Source of the DNA: Bryobacteraceae bacterium
GTDB lineage: Bacteria; Acidobacteriota; Terriglobia; Bryobacterales; Bryobacteraceae
NCBI GenBank assembly: GCA_019686145.1
Contig: JADGHK010000060.1
Span: forward strand, 1-9,342
Length of the DNA: 9,342 nt
Direction: 5' to 3'
Positions 1 to 5,864 of the stretch are shown here, one piece after another (the first letter of the stretch is position 1; every line of letters starts with the position of its first letter). Made by a program: the position numbers and the translations under genes. The notes below the pieces were generated by a model. It ran no database searches. It had not been told where the DNA came from and worked only from the letters and a program-made list of their open reading frames with translations.

Positions 1-1
1 C

Positions 2-91
2 AGTTCGGTGCATCAAGTGCGTCTGATCCGGCCGCCCAAGATGCTTTTCTTCGACGTTCTCCGGGAAAAGCTCAAATGGGGCGAGCGTTGA
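2..91 (+). CDS. C-terminal end of an unrecognised upstream protein (partial)
   Basis: The second reading frame is open from the left edge to a TGA at 89-91. Its last residues include the stretch RPPKMLFFDVLREKLKWGER, a charged amphipathic end that reads like a genuine protein C-terminus. It overlaps the start of the symporter gene by 16 bases, a common arrangement inside bacterial operons. I do not recognise the family from about 29 residues. The frame of the downstream symporter is also open to the window edge, so an alternative is that this region is an N-terminal extension of the symporter. I consider that less likely, because the upstream residues in that frame resemble no membrane transporter start. 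Confidence 0.4.
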   Translation, partial: SSVHQVRLIRPPKMLFFDVLREKLKWGER

Positions 92-1314
92 GAAAGCTTT
101 CGCTGACGGCCTGGATCTTCATTGGTATGGCCGCCGGCATTGGCCTCGGGTTCGCCGTACCGGATGTCGCGAGCCGGCTGTCGCCTTTCAGCAACATTTT
201 TCTGCGCCTGATCAAGTCGATCATCGCGCCGCTTCTGTTTGGAACGCTGGTCTACGGAATCGCCGGGGCCGGCAATGTGAAGACGATGGGGCGTATTGGC
301 CTGAAGGCGATCGTGTACTTTGAGATCGTCACCACCATCGCGCTCGCGCTCGGTCTCGCGGCGGTGAACCTGGCCCGGCCAGGCGATGGCATGCGGTTAG
401 AAATGACCGCCGCGGAAGCCGCTCTCCCCAAGGCTTCCACCAGCCTCACGGCAATCCTCGAACACACGTTTCCAGCCAGCATCATCGACGCAATGGCCCG
501 CGGCGAAGTTCTGCAGATTGTGGTCTTCTCCTTCCTGTTCGGAGGAGCCTGCGCCGCCATTGGAAGCCGCGCCAGGCCGGTCGTCGATTTCGCCGAGTCC
601 CTGGCTGAGGTGATGTTTCAATACACACGCTATGTGATGTATCTGGCCCCGGCAGGCGTGGGCGCGGCCATGGCAGTGACCGTAGGCACGAAAGGCGTGG
701 GCGTGCTGCTCGGCCTCGGCAAGCTGATTCTCACGATGTACGTCGCGCAGGCAGTGTTCGTCGTGGTGGTCCTCGGCGGCGTGATTGCAGCGCTGCGGAT
801 TCCTCCTGGCCGCTTCCTTCAGGCCGCAAAGGAACCGTTCCTGATTGCCTTCTCGACCGCGTCGAGCGAGGCGGCGCTTCCGCGCGCGCTCCAGAATATG
901 GAGCGCTTCGGCGTTCCAAAGCACATCGTTGCGTTCGTGATGCCGGCCGGCTATAGCTTCAATCTCGATGGCACAACGCTCTACCTCTCCCTCGCCTCCG
1001 TGTTCGTAGCCCAGGCAGCCGGCATCGAGCTTTCGATCGGCCAGCAGCTCGTCATGATGTTGACCCTGATGCTGACGAGCAAGGGTGTCGCGGGCGTGCC
1101 CCGGGCCGCGCTGGTCATTTTAGCGGGTACCCTGGCCACCTTCGGACTCCCGCTCGAAGGCGCGGCGGTATTACTCGGTATCGATGCCGTGATGGATATG
1201 GCCCGGACGTCGGTCAACGTGCTCGGAAACTGCCTGGCCACCGCAGTCATTGCGAAATGGGAGGGCTATAAGCTGCCGGAAGCGTCAAGCAGCCATGCTA
1301 CGCTGGAAACATAG
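76..1314 (+). CDS. Dicarboxylate/amino acid:cation symporter (DAACS family, GltP/DctA type)
   Basis: This inner-membrane secondary transporter of 412 residues belongs to the sodium- or proton-coupled acidic amino acid / C4-dicarboxylate family. The length and the alternation of hydrophobic segments fit the family's eight transmembrane helices and two re-entrant hairpins. Visible hallmarks are the serine-rich hairpin tip FSTASSE (residues 259-265), the NLDGT motif in helix 7 (297-301), the second hairpin region TSKGVAGVPRA (334-344) and the helix-8 signature D370, D374, R377, N381. R377 sits where the substrate side-chain carboxylate is bound in glutamate/aspartate transporters, which supports an acidic substrate. 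The position equivalent to Asp405 of the archaeal GltPh protein is Asn (N385), followed by an AT.VIAKW stretch like that of DctA. The exact substrate and coupling ion cannot be decided. The ATG at 76 gives a normal family N-terminus. A small membrane protein follows after three bases, so the two are probably co-transcribed. Confidence 0.93.
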   Translation: MGRALRKLSLTAWIFIGMAAGIGLGFAVPDVASRLSPFSNIFLRLIKSIIAPLLFGTLVYGIAGAGNVKTMGRIGLKAIVYFEIVTTIALALGLAAVNLARPGDGMRLEMTAAEAALPKASTSLTAILEHTFPASIIDAMARGEVLQIVVFSFLFGGACAAIGSRARPVVDFAESLAEVMFQYTRYVMYLAPAGVGAAMAVTVGTKGVGVLLGLGKLILTMYVAQAVFVVVVLGGVIAALRIPPGRFLQAAKEPFLIAFSTASSEAALPRALQNMERFGVPKHIVAFVMPAGYSFNLDGTTLYLSLASVFVAQAAGIELSIGQQLVMMLTLMLTSKGVAGVPRAALVILAGTLATFGLPLEGAAVLLGIDAVMDMARTSVNVLGNCLATAVIAKWEGYKLPEASSSHATLET

Positions 1315-1317
1315 AGC

Positions 1318-1689
1318 ATGTACAGAATCACTGTCGCTGTCGGCGTCCTGCTCATCCTGCTGGGAGTCGGTGGGTATCTTGCCACCCGCACCAGCCTGAC
1401 TGCTCTGATCCCCGCCGGTTTCGGCGTCCTGTTTCTCGTTCTGGGCCTGATCGCCCGCAACCCTAAATCGCGCAAGCATGCAATGCACGCTGCCGCAATG
1501 CTGGGCGTGTTGGGCATTCTCGGTTCGGCACGCGGCCTGGCCAGGCTGCCCGCGCTTCTTTCCGGACAGGACGTCCCGCGGCCCGCGGCTGTGGCGGCGC
1601 AGAGCGCAATGGCTGCGATCCTGATCGTGTTCGTCGCGCTTTGTGTCAAGTCCTTCGTCGATGCCCGGCGCGCCCGTCCTCAGCCTTAG
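1318..1689 (+). CDS. Small hypothetical four-helix membrane protein
   Basis: This 123-residue protein has four likely membrane helices at about residues 4-22, 28-46, 55-70 and 91-111. A positively charged loop (RNPKSRK, 47-53) lies between helices 2 and 3, and the tail is basic (ARRARPQP). There is no signal peptidase site, catalytic motif or metal ligand cluster, and I do not recognise a named family. The start lies three bases after the symporter stop codon, so translation is probably coupled to the symporter, and an accessory or unrelated membrane role is possible. Its stop codon TAG at 1687-1689 interlocks with the TAA of the opposing gene in the four bases TTAG. Base composition and codon use match the neighbours, so I think it is a real gene of unknown function. 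Confidence 0.75.
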   Translation: MYRITVAVGVLLILLGVGGYLATRTSLTALIPAGFGVLFLVLGLIARNPKSRKHAMHAAAMLGVLGILGSARGLARLPALLSGQDVPRPAAVAAQSAMAAILIVFVALCVKSFVDARRARPQP

Positions 1690-2540
1690 CGCAGCTTCTT
1701 CACCGGAATATTGAAGGCGACGGTATTCACCTTCCCTTTCCGCTGAAACTGCACCCAAACCCGATAGACGGCTTCCCGTGGAAAGATCACGTTGAACTGT
1801 ACCAGCGGCCCGCCATCGGCGATGAACGGATGCGAATGAATCACGTCGACGAGATCGCCGCTCGCCGCCAGCAGATGCCCCCACGCTCCCAGGTAAGGCT
1901 CCAGCCCCTCTGATGGTGTCAGGCGGAAGAATAGCAGCGTCTTCCATCCTGCGATTGGTTCGGCCGGCTCCGTTGTAAGTTCTACGGTTAAGTTTTCCGA
2001 TGTCTTGGGCGACAGGTCCGCCGTCAATTTCGCCGGCTCCAGGACTTCGGGCGGCTCATACCCGGCAGTAATCAGCGTCTTGGCCGCGACTTGCGGTGTT
2101 CCCCCGGAAGGGTAGAAGTCACACAGAACCCGGTACAGGCCGGGTCTGGGGAAGACAGTGGGGAAGCGGAAGATTCCGTCCTTCCCCGGCTCGGGATGTT
2201 CATGCGCGAAGTAACGGAGGTCTTCACTGATGAGAAACAGGTGGAAGAGCTTCTCATGGACGATCTCCAGTTGGCTCGTCCTCTTCCCCGTTTTCGGATC
2301 CTCAATCTCGAAAGCCAGCTCGACCGTCTGCCCCGGCTTGATGACACGGGGCCGCGTCGAGATCCGGACCGGATATTCGACCGGATCCGGAATCCCCGGC
2401 ACGAGCTTCATGCCGCAGCGGGAACAGCGCGCCGGCTTGTCGGACCGGATATCCGGATCCATGGGACAGACGAAGCCGCCCGTGGGCGACTGCGCGGCTC
2501 CGAACGTCAGGAACCCAAGGATGAGAAGCAGAAACCTCAC
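1686..2540 (-). CDS. Secreted protein with heavy-metal-binding domain and two histidine-bearing beta-type modules
   Basis: This 284-residue protein has a signal peptide (MRFLLLILGF then LTFGAAQS, about residues 1-17), so it should act outside the cytoplasm. Directly after it is a short heavy-metal-binding domain of the YHS-like kind seen in copper-efflux proteins: C25-P-M27, then C39-x-x-C42-G-M44 and KLVPG. The usual CPMHP is CPMDP here. The rest looks like two related beta-rich modules. The first (about 60-160) carries HEKLFH (95-100) and FAHEHP (111-116). The second (about 180-280) carries WGHLLA (220-225) and IHSHP (234-238), each followed by an FP..YRV strand. A role in binding or sensing copper or a similar soft metal is likely but inferred. 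The start is GTG, overlapping the SDR stop as GTGA, so translation is probably coupled to the SDR gene. No other metal-resistance gene is nearby. Confidence 0.8.
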   Translation of the reverse strand: MRFLLLILGFLTFGAAQSPTGGFVCPMDPDIRSDKPARCSRCGMKLVPGIPDPVEYPVRISTRPRVIKPGQTVELAFEIEDPKTGKRTSQLEIVHEKLFHLFLISEDLRYFAHEHPEPGKDGIFRFPTVFPRPGLYRVLCDFYPSGGTPQVAAKTLITAGYEPPEVLEPAKLTADLSPKTSENLTVELTTEPAEPIAGWKTLLFFRLTPSEGLEPYLGAWGHLLAASGDLVDVIHSHPFIADGGPLVQFNVIFPREAVYRVWVQFQRKGKVNTVAFNIPVKKLR

Positions 2541-3316
2541 GGTTCAAATGGCCAGACGGCAGTCGTCGTGTAGCCGCCGTCGACCGCAATCACCTGACCG
2601 GTAATATAGTCCGAACCCGGCCCGGCAAGGAAGACCGCCAGGGGCGCGATGTCGTCCGGGACGCCCATGCGCGGGTTCGCCTGCACTCCTTCCCGCCACC
2701 GGTCCATGACCGGACTCTGCCACATGTTCCGATTGAGATCGGTGAGAATGAACCCCGGCGCAATGCAGTTGACCTGGATGTCGTACTTGCCCCACTCAGC
2801 GGCGAGCGACCGCGTCAAGCCGGCAATTGCGCTCTTCGTCATGGCGTAGACCGTCACGTAAGGCAGGCCGAGCAGCGACATGAGGCTGCCGACATGGATG
2901 ATCTTGCCGCCCTTGCCCCGCGCAATCATGCGGCTTCCCACCTGCTGCGTCAGCTCGAAGACTCCGTCGAGGTTCACGCGCATGATCTTTTCATACTCGC
3001 CGAGCGTGTACTCTTCGAATCGCTTGCGGATGTTCGTGCCCGCCACGTTCACCAGGATGTCGATCTCGGGGAGTCCGTCCACCGCCTGATGCACGGAGTG
3101 CGGATCGGAGATGTCCAGATACATCGCGCGGGCAGAAAATCCCTGCTCGCGAAGCATTGATGCTTGACTCTCGAGTTCCTCGGTCGAACGCGCAGCCATG
3201 ATCGTATCTGCACCGCTGCGGGCCATCGCCCGCGCAATCGCCAATCCAATACCGCGGCTCGCCCCGGCGACCAAAGCCGTGCGCCCGCGCAACGAGAACA
3301 GGTTCACTTCAGCCAC
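2537..3316 (-). CDS. SDR-family NAD(P)-dependent oxidoreductase (gluconate 5-dehydrogenase-like)
   Basis: This classical short-chain dehydrogenase/reductase of 259 residues is cytosolic. It has the Rossmann glycine motif GASRGIG (18-24), N90-V-A-G93, the catalytic Asn N115 (VNLDG), the catalytic Ser S144 (GSLMS), Y157-x-x-x-K161 and the CIAPGFI stretch (184-190). Arg at positions 21 and 43, with no acidic residue at the end of the second strand, suggests NADP(H) rather than NAD(H). The NLFSLRGRTALVAG opening and the ANPRMGVPDDIAPLAVFL stretch (213-230) resemble sugar-acid dehydrogenases such as gluconate 5-dehydrogenase and 2-deoxygluconate 3-dehydrogenase, but the substrate is unproven. The assigned start is GTG at 3316, with no Shine-Dalgarno sequence and a TATCAT hexamer just upstream. 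A second GTG at 3307 is possible. The gene diverges from the tartrate dehydrogenase gene and overlaps the following metal-binding gene by four bases. Confidence 0.9.
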   Translation of the reverse strand: MAEVNLFSLRGRTALVAGASRGIGLAIARAMARSGADTIMAARSTEELESQASMLREQGFSARAMYLDISDPHSVHQAVDGLPEIDILVNVAGTNIRKRFEEYTLGEYEKIMRVNLDGVFELTQQVGSRMIARGKGGKIIHVGSLMSLLGLPYVTVYAMTKSAIAGLTRSLAAEWGKYDIQVNCIAPGFILTDLNRNMWQSPVMDRWREGVQANPRMGVPDDIAPLAVFLAGPGSDYITGQVIAVDGGYTTTAVWPFEP

Positions 3317-3322
3317 TCTGAT

Positions 3323-3328
3323 ATGATA
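3323..3328 (-). promoter_or_regulatory. Possible -10 element for the SDR gene (leaderless start)
   Basis: On the minus strand these bases read TATCAT, a five-of-six match to TATAAT. Six bases separate it from the GTG start of the SDR gene, which would put the transcription start on or beside the start codon. No convincing -35 is visible. The same bases lie just before the AGGAG of the rightward gene, so one short AT-rich island may serve both directions. Confidence 0.4.
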
Positions 3329-3332
3329 GGAG
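3328..3332 (+). promoter_or_regulatory. Ribosome binding site that fixes the start of the tartrate/D-malate dehydrogenase gene
   Basis: AGGAG lies eight bases before the ATG at 3341. This favours 3341 over the in-frame ATG at 3323, which lies upstream of the AGGAG, and over the much longer open frame that begins at 3164 inside the SDR gene. Confidence 0.75.
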
Positions 3333-3340
3333 CTTTTCCG

Positions 3341-4405
3341 ATGGCTTGCTATTCGATCGCGGTAATTGCCGGAGACGGTGTGGGGCAGGAGGTTATCCCG
3401 GCGGCGCGGCGTGTCGCCGATCTCGCCTCCTCAAAGTTCGGCTTCACGCTGAAGTACACGGAATTCGACTGGGGTTCCGATTACTTCTTCCGCAATGGAC
3501 GGATGATGCCGGAGGACGGGCTGAGCGTGCTGCGCGGTTTCGACGCGATTCTGCTGGGCGCGGTCGGTCATCCCTCCATACCGGATCATGTCACGCTCCA
3601 TGGCCTGCTGCTGCCGATCCGGCGTGCCTTCGATCAATACGCGAATGTCCGGCCAGCGGTGCTTTATCCGGGCGTCCGCTCCCCGCTTCGAGGAGTAGAG
3701 CCAGGCTCCATCGACATGGTTGTCGTTCGCGAGAACACGGAAGGCGAGTACTCACCCGTCGGCGGGCTCGTCTATCACGAGCAGGCCGACGAGGTTGCCA
3801 TTCAGACCTCTGTGTTTACCAGGCGTGGTGTGGAACGAATCATTCGCTTTGCGTTTGAACTCGCGCGACGGAGAAACAAGCGGAAGGTGGTCACGTCCAT
3901 CACGAAATCGAATGCGCAGGCCTACAGCATGGTGCTTTGGGACCGCGTGTTCCAGAGCATAGCCGCGGAGTTCCCGGATATTACGACAGAATCTCTGTTA
4001 GTGGATGCCGCTGCTATGAACTTCGTAAGGCGTCCCCAGAGCTTCGACGTCGTCGTGGCGTCCAACCTGTTTGGCGATATTCTCAGCGATCTTTCGGCCA
4101 TCCTCACTGGAAGCATCGGCCTCGCGGCAAGCGCAAACCTCGACCCCCTGCGCCGATATCCCTCCATGTTCGAGCCCGTCCACGGATCTGCCCCTGACAT
4201 TGCAGGGAAGGGGGTCGTGAATCCTTTGGCCGCCATCCTGTCGGCAGGGATGATGCTGGAGCACCTGGGCGAGCCGGCGGCCGCCCAGGCAGTGGAAAGG
4301 GCTGTCGCGACAGTACTGGCCGAGGGGAAGACGCTGCCTCCGGACCTTGGCGGGACCAGCCGGACCGAGGCTGTCACCGAGGCCGTACTCCGTCATCTTT
4401 CGTAG
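3341..4405 (+). CDS. Tartrate / D-malate dehydrogenase-type decarboxylating enzyme (isopropylmalate dehydrogenase superfamily)
   Basis: This cytosolic metal-dependent, NAD-linked beta-decarboxylating dehydrogenase has 354 residues, the usual size. Family landmarks are all present: GDGVGQEV (11-18), the DWGSDYFFRNGRMMPEDG region (43-60), R94/R95 and R104 in the substrate loop, R130-ENTEGEY-Y137, the catalytic Lys K189 (TKSNA), and the metal-binding Asp residues D222, D246 and D250 (SNLFGDILSD). FEPVHGSAPDIAGKG (277-291) is the cofactor region. The DWGSDYFFRNGRMMPEDG stretch and DQYANVRP match tartrate dehydrogenase (TtuC) and E. coli D-malate dehydrogenase (DmlA) much better than LeuB, which has no such block. 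Which of L-tartrate, D-malate or meso-tartrate it prefers cannot be read from sequence. It diverges from the SDR gene with only 24 bases between starts. A dicarboxylate symporter lies about 3 kb to the left. Confidence 0.9.
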   Translation: MACYSIAVIAGDGVGQEVIPAARRVADLASSKFGFTLKYTEFDWGSDYFFRNGRMMPEDGLSVLRGFDAILLGAVGHPSIPDHVTLHGLLLPIRRAFDQYANVRPAVLYPGVRSPLRGVEPGSIDMVVVRENTEGEYSPVGGLVYHEQADEVAIQTSVFTRRGVERIIRFAFELARRRNKRKVVTSITKSNAQAYSMVLWDRVFQSIAAEFPDITTESLLVDAAAMNFVRRPQSFDVVVASNLFGDILSDLSAILTGSIGLAASANLDPLRRYPSMFEPVHGSAPDIAGKGVVNPLAAILSAGMMLEHLGEPAAAQAVERAVATVLAEGKTLPPDLGGTSRTEAVTEAVLRHLS

Positions 4406-4457
4406 CCTGCCGCTTTTCCTCAAGCCTTTCTAAGCTTTGCCGATGAGCCTCTTGTCT

Positions 4458-4463
4458 AAGGAG
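4458..4463 (+). promoter_or_regulatory. Ribosome binding site of the cheY-like gene
   Basis: AAGGAG ends five bases before the ATG at 4469 and is the strongest Shine-Dalgarno match in the window. The 63-base gap before the gene (4406-4468) shows no clear promoter or strong hairpin, so I cannot say whether the gene has its own transcript or reads through from the dehydrogenase gene. Confidence 0.75.
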
Positions 4464-4468
4464 ACACG

Positions 4469-4840
4469 ATGGCACTCGATATTTTGATCGTCGACGATTC
4501 AGCCGCCATTCGGAAGATCCTGCAGCGCGTCCTGGTTCAAGCCGACGTACCCGTGGGTCGTGTCCTGGAAGCGGGGGATGGGAATGAAGCGCTGGAGCTC
4601 CTGCAGAAAGAGAAAGTCCAGCTCATTCTTTCCGACATAAACATGCCGAACATGGACGGCCTGCAATTTCTTGGGCGCGTACGAGCAAATGCAGCGTGGA
4701 AGGATGTCCCTGTTGTGATGATCACAACGGAAGGCAGCCAGAACAAGGTCATGGAAGCTGTGCAACTGGGGGCTTCCGGATACGTACGCAAGCCGTTTAC
4801 TGCCGACCAGATTAAGGAAAAGCTCGCCGGCCTGATTTAG
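4469..4840 (+). CDS. CheY-like single-domain response regulator
   Basis: This 123-residue protein is one receiver domain with no output domain, the usual CheY architecture. The acidic pair D9-D10, the phosphoacceptor D56 (SDINMPNMDG), T86 (ITTE), Y105 at the switch aromatic position and K108 (VRKPF) are all present, so it should be phosphorylated by a histidine kinase. LSDINMPNMDGLQFL and the RVRANAAWKDVPVVMITTE type of stretch are typical of chemotaxis CheY proteins outside the enteric group. The kinase is not in this window. The next gene, ten bases downstream, is CheX-like and could remove the phosphate. The start at 4469 is set by AAGGAG just upstream. The output may be a flagellar or type IV pilus motor or another target; the sequence does not decide. 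Confidence 0.93.
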   Translation: MALDILIVDDSAAIRKILQRVLVQADVPVGRVLEAGDGNEALELLQKEKVQLILSDINMPNMDGLQFLGRVRANAAWKDVPVVMITTEGSQNKVMEAVQLGASGYVRKPFTADQIKEKLAGLI

Positions 4841-4843
4841 GAG
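4838..4843 (+). promoter_or_regulatory. Ribosome binding site of the cheX-like gene, overlapping the cheY stop codon
   Basis: TAGGAG lies seven bases before the ATG at 4851. Its first three bases are the stop codon of the cheY-like gene, so ribosomes ending on cheY stop on the next gene's binding site. This supports coupled translation of the pair. Confidence 0.65.
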
Positions 4844-4850
4844 ATCCCAG

Positions 4851-5381
4851 ATGTCCATAAACACAGAGCAGTTGGCAAAACTTGTGAAAGACGCCACCGA
4901 GCAGGTCTTTTCGACCATGCTCGGAACTGAAATCACCAGCGGTGAGCCGTATCTGGGCGGGTCCGATCCGGGGCCCAGCGAAGGAGTGGTTTCCCTCATC
5001 GGGCTGGCAGGCGCCTGGATCGGAACAGGCAGCGTTTTCTGCAGCGCGGAAATGGCCTGCAAGATTGCGGCCGGCTTTCTCATGACCGAATACCCGGCAG
5101 TAAATTCCGAGGTGCTCGACGCGGTCGCGGAAGTCACGAACATGATCATCGGGAATGTCAAGACCAGCCTTGAGGAACAGTTCGGCCCGATGGGTTTGAG
5201 CATCCCGACCGTGATCTACGGGAGGAACTTCATGACACGGACGGTTGGCAACAGCGAGTGGGTTGGAGTTCCGTTCTTCTGGAACAACGAGCGCATCGAG
5301 GTGCAGGTTTGCCTCGCTCCTAATGAGGACGGCAAGACCGCGCACTCGCGTTTCTGGATGGCGGGGATGCGGTCAATTTGA
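4851..5381 (+). CDS. CheX-like chemotaxis phosphatase (CheC/CheX/FliY family)
   Basis: This 176-residue cytosolic protein has the family's central helix motif, SEVLDAVAEVTNMIIGNVK (86-104). It contains E94 and N97 in the E-x-x-N spacing that CheC/CheX phosphatases use to hydrolyse CheY-phosphate. The region before it (about 45-80), with VVSLIGLAGAWIGTGSV, is the glycine-rich beta sheet expected of the fold. Only one E-x-x-N helix is clear, which is the CheX pattern; CheC usually carries two. Position immediately after a CheY-like gene, with the ribosome site overlapping the cheY stop, makes dephosphorylation of that CheY the natural hypothesis. CheX proteins often form dimers, which cannot be checked here. 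A CheW-like gene begins three bases after its stop or slightly later. Confidence 0.85.
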   Translation: MSINTEQLAKLVKDATEQVFSTMLGTEITSGEPYLGGSDPGPSEGVVSLIGLAGAWIGTGSVFCSAEMACKIAAGFLMTEYPAVNSEVLDAVAEVTNMIIGNVKTSLEEQFGPMGLSIPTVIYGRNFMTRTVGNSEWVGVPFFWNNERIEVQVCLAPNEDGKTAHSRFWMAGMRSI

Positions 5382-5384
5382 GCC

Positions 5385-5834
5385 GTGAGAATGTGCCCCT
5401 CCCCGATTCTGGACGAACGCCGGCCGGCAACTCAGACCTATCTCATTTTCCGGAGCGGCAAGGAAGAGTTTGCGGTTCCATCACAGCGCGTCCTGGAAAT
5501 CCATTCCATTCGCGATGATGATGGAACCCAACTCAGTGCACAACACATTGTTGTACGTGGCCAGTCCATTCCAATCGTCTCCTGCGGATCGTCGTCATCC
5601 ACCGATTCCCGCACGCAGCGGAGACGATACGTCATCCTGATCGCCGTGCGATCCGCTGGCGCCTTGCCCCGGCCAGTTGCGCTGCTGGCAGACCGCGTAT
5701 CCAAAGTCGTCCCGATCCCCTCAAACAAGATCACAGCACTTCCTGAAAACCAGATTCCCTGGCGTATTGCACGCGTGCGCCTGAACGGACGCTTCAAGCA
5801 CGTCATCGACCCCGATCGCCTCGTCGTCCCATAA
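5385..5834 (+). CDS. Divergent CheW-like scaffold protein
   Basis: This 149-residue protein fits a CheW fold. A first strand YLIFRSGKEEFAVP (19-32) is followed by VLEIHSI, then VVRGQSIPIV (56-65) at the usual loop where CheW has an LRG..IP(V/I).D motif. Next come RYVILIAV (81-88) and the second half PVALLADRVSKVVPIP (97-112), ending with VRLNGRFKHVIDPDRLV (131-147). The acidic residue and Leu-Arg that normally follow the IPIV strand are replaced by a serine-rich, charged stretch (CGSSSSTDSRTQRRR, 67-81), so contacts to CheA or receptor may be altered. CheW normally links CheA to receptors, but neither is present here. The start is uncertain: GTG at 5385 or ATG at 5391, the latter with a weak GAG at 5380-5382. 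It probably shares a transcript with the two preceding genes. Confidence 0.72.
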   Translation: MRMCPSPILDERRPATQTYLIFRSGKEEFAVPSQRVLEIHSIRDDDGTQLSAQHIVVRGQSIPIVSCGSSSSTDSRTQRRRYVILIAVRSAGALPRPVALLADRVSKVVPIPSNKITALPENQIPWRIARVRLNGRFKHVIDPDRLVVP

Positions 5835-5851
5835 CCGCCCCCTTCCGGCAG

Positions 5852-5857
5852 TAAGAT
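5852..5857 (+). promoter_or_regulatory. Weak -10-like hexamer before the phosphotriesterase-family gene
   Basis: TAAGAT ends seven bases before the ATG at 5865, in a 30-base gap after the CheW-like gene. It could start a leaderless transcript, but only four of six bases match TATAAT and no -35 is evident. Read-through from the chemotaxis genes is equally possible. Confidence 0.2.
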
Positions 5858-5864
5858 TGGATCG

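Noticed and set aside
397..924. Large antisense open frame inside the symporter gene
   Set aside because: It is a codon-bias shadow in GC-rich DNA; its translation is low-complexity, His- and Arg-rich, with no family features.
3164..3340. Long N-terminal extension of the tartrate/D-malate dehydrogenase frame
   Set aside because: These bases are the opposite strand of the SDR gene; the AGGAG at 3328-3332 and the normal family N-terminus both point to the ATG at 3341.
4422..4437. Terminator after the tartrate/D-malate dehydrogenase gene
   Set aside because: The AAGC/GCTT stem is four base pairs with an eight-base loop, too weak to call.
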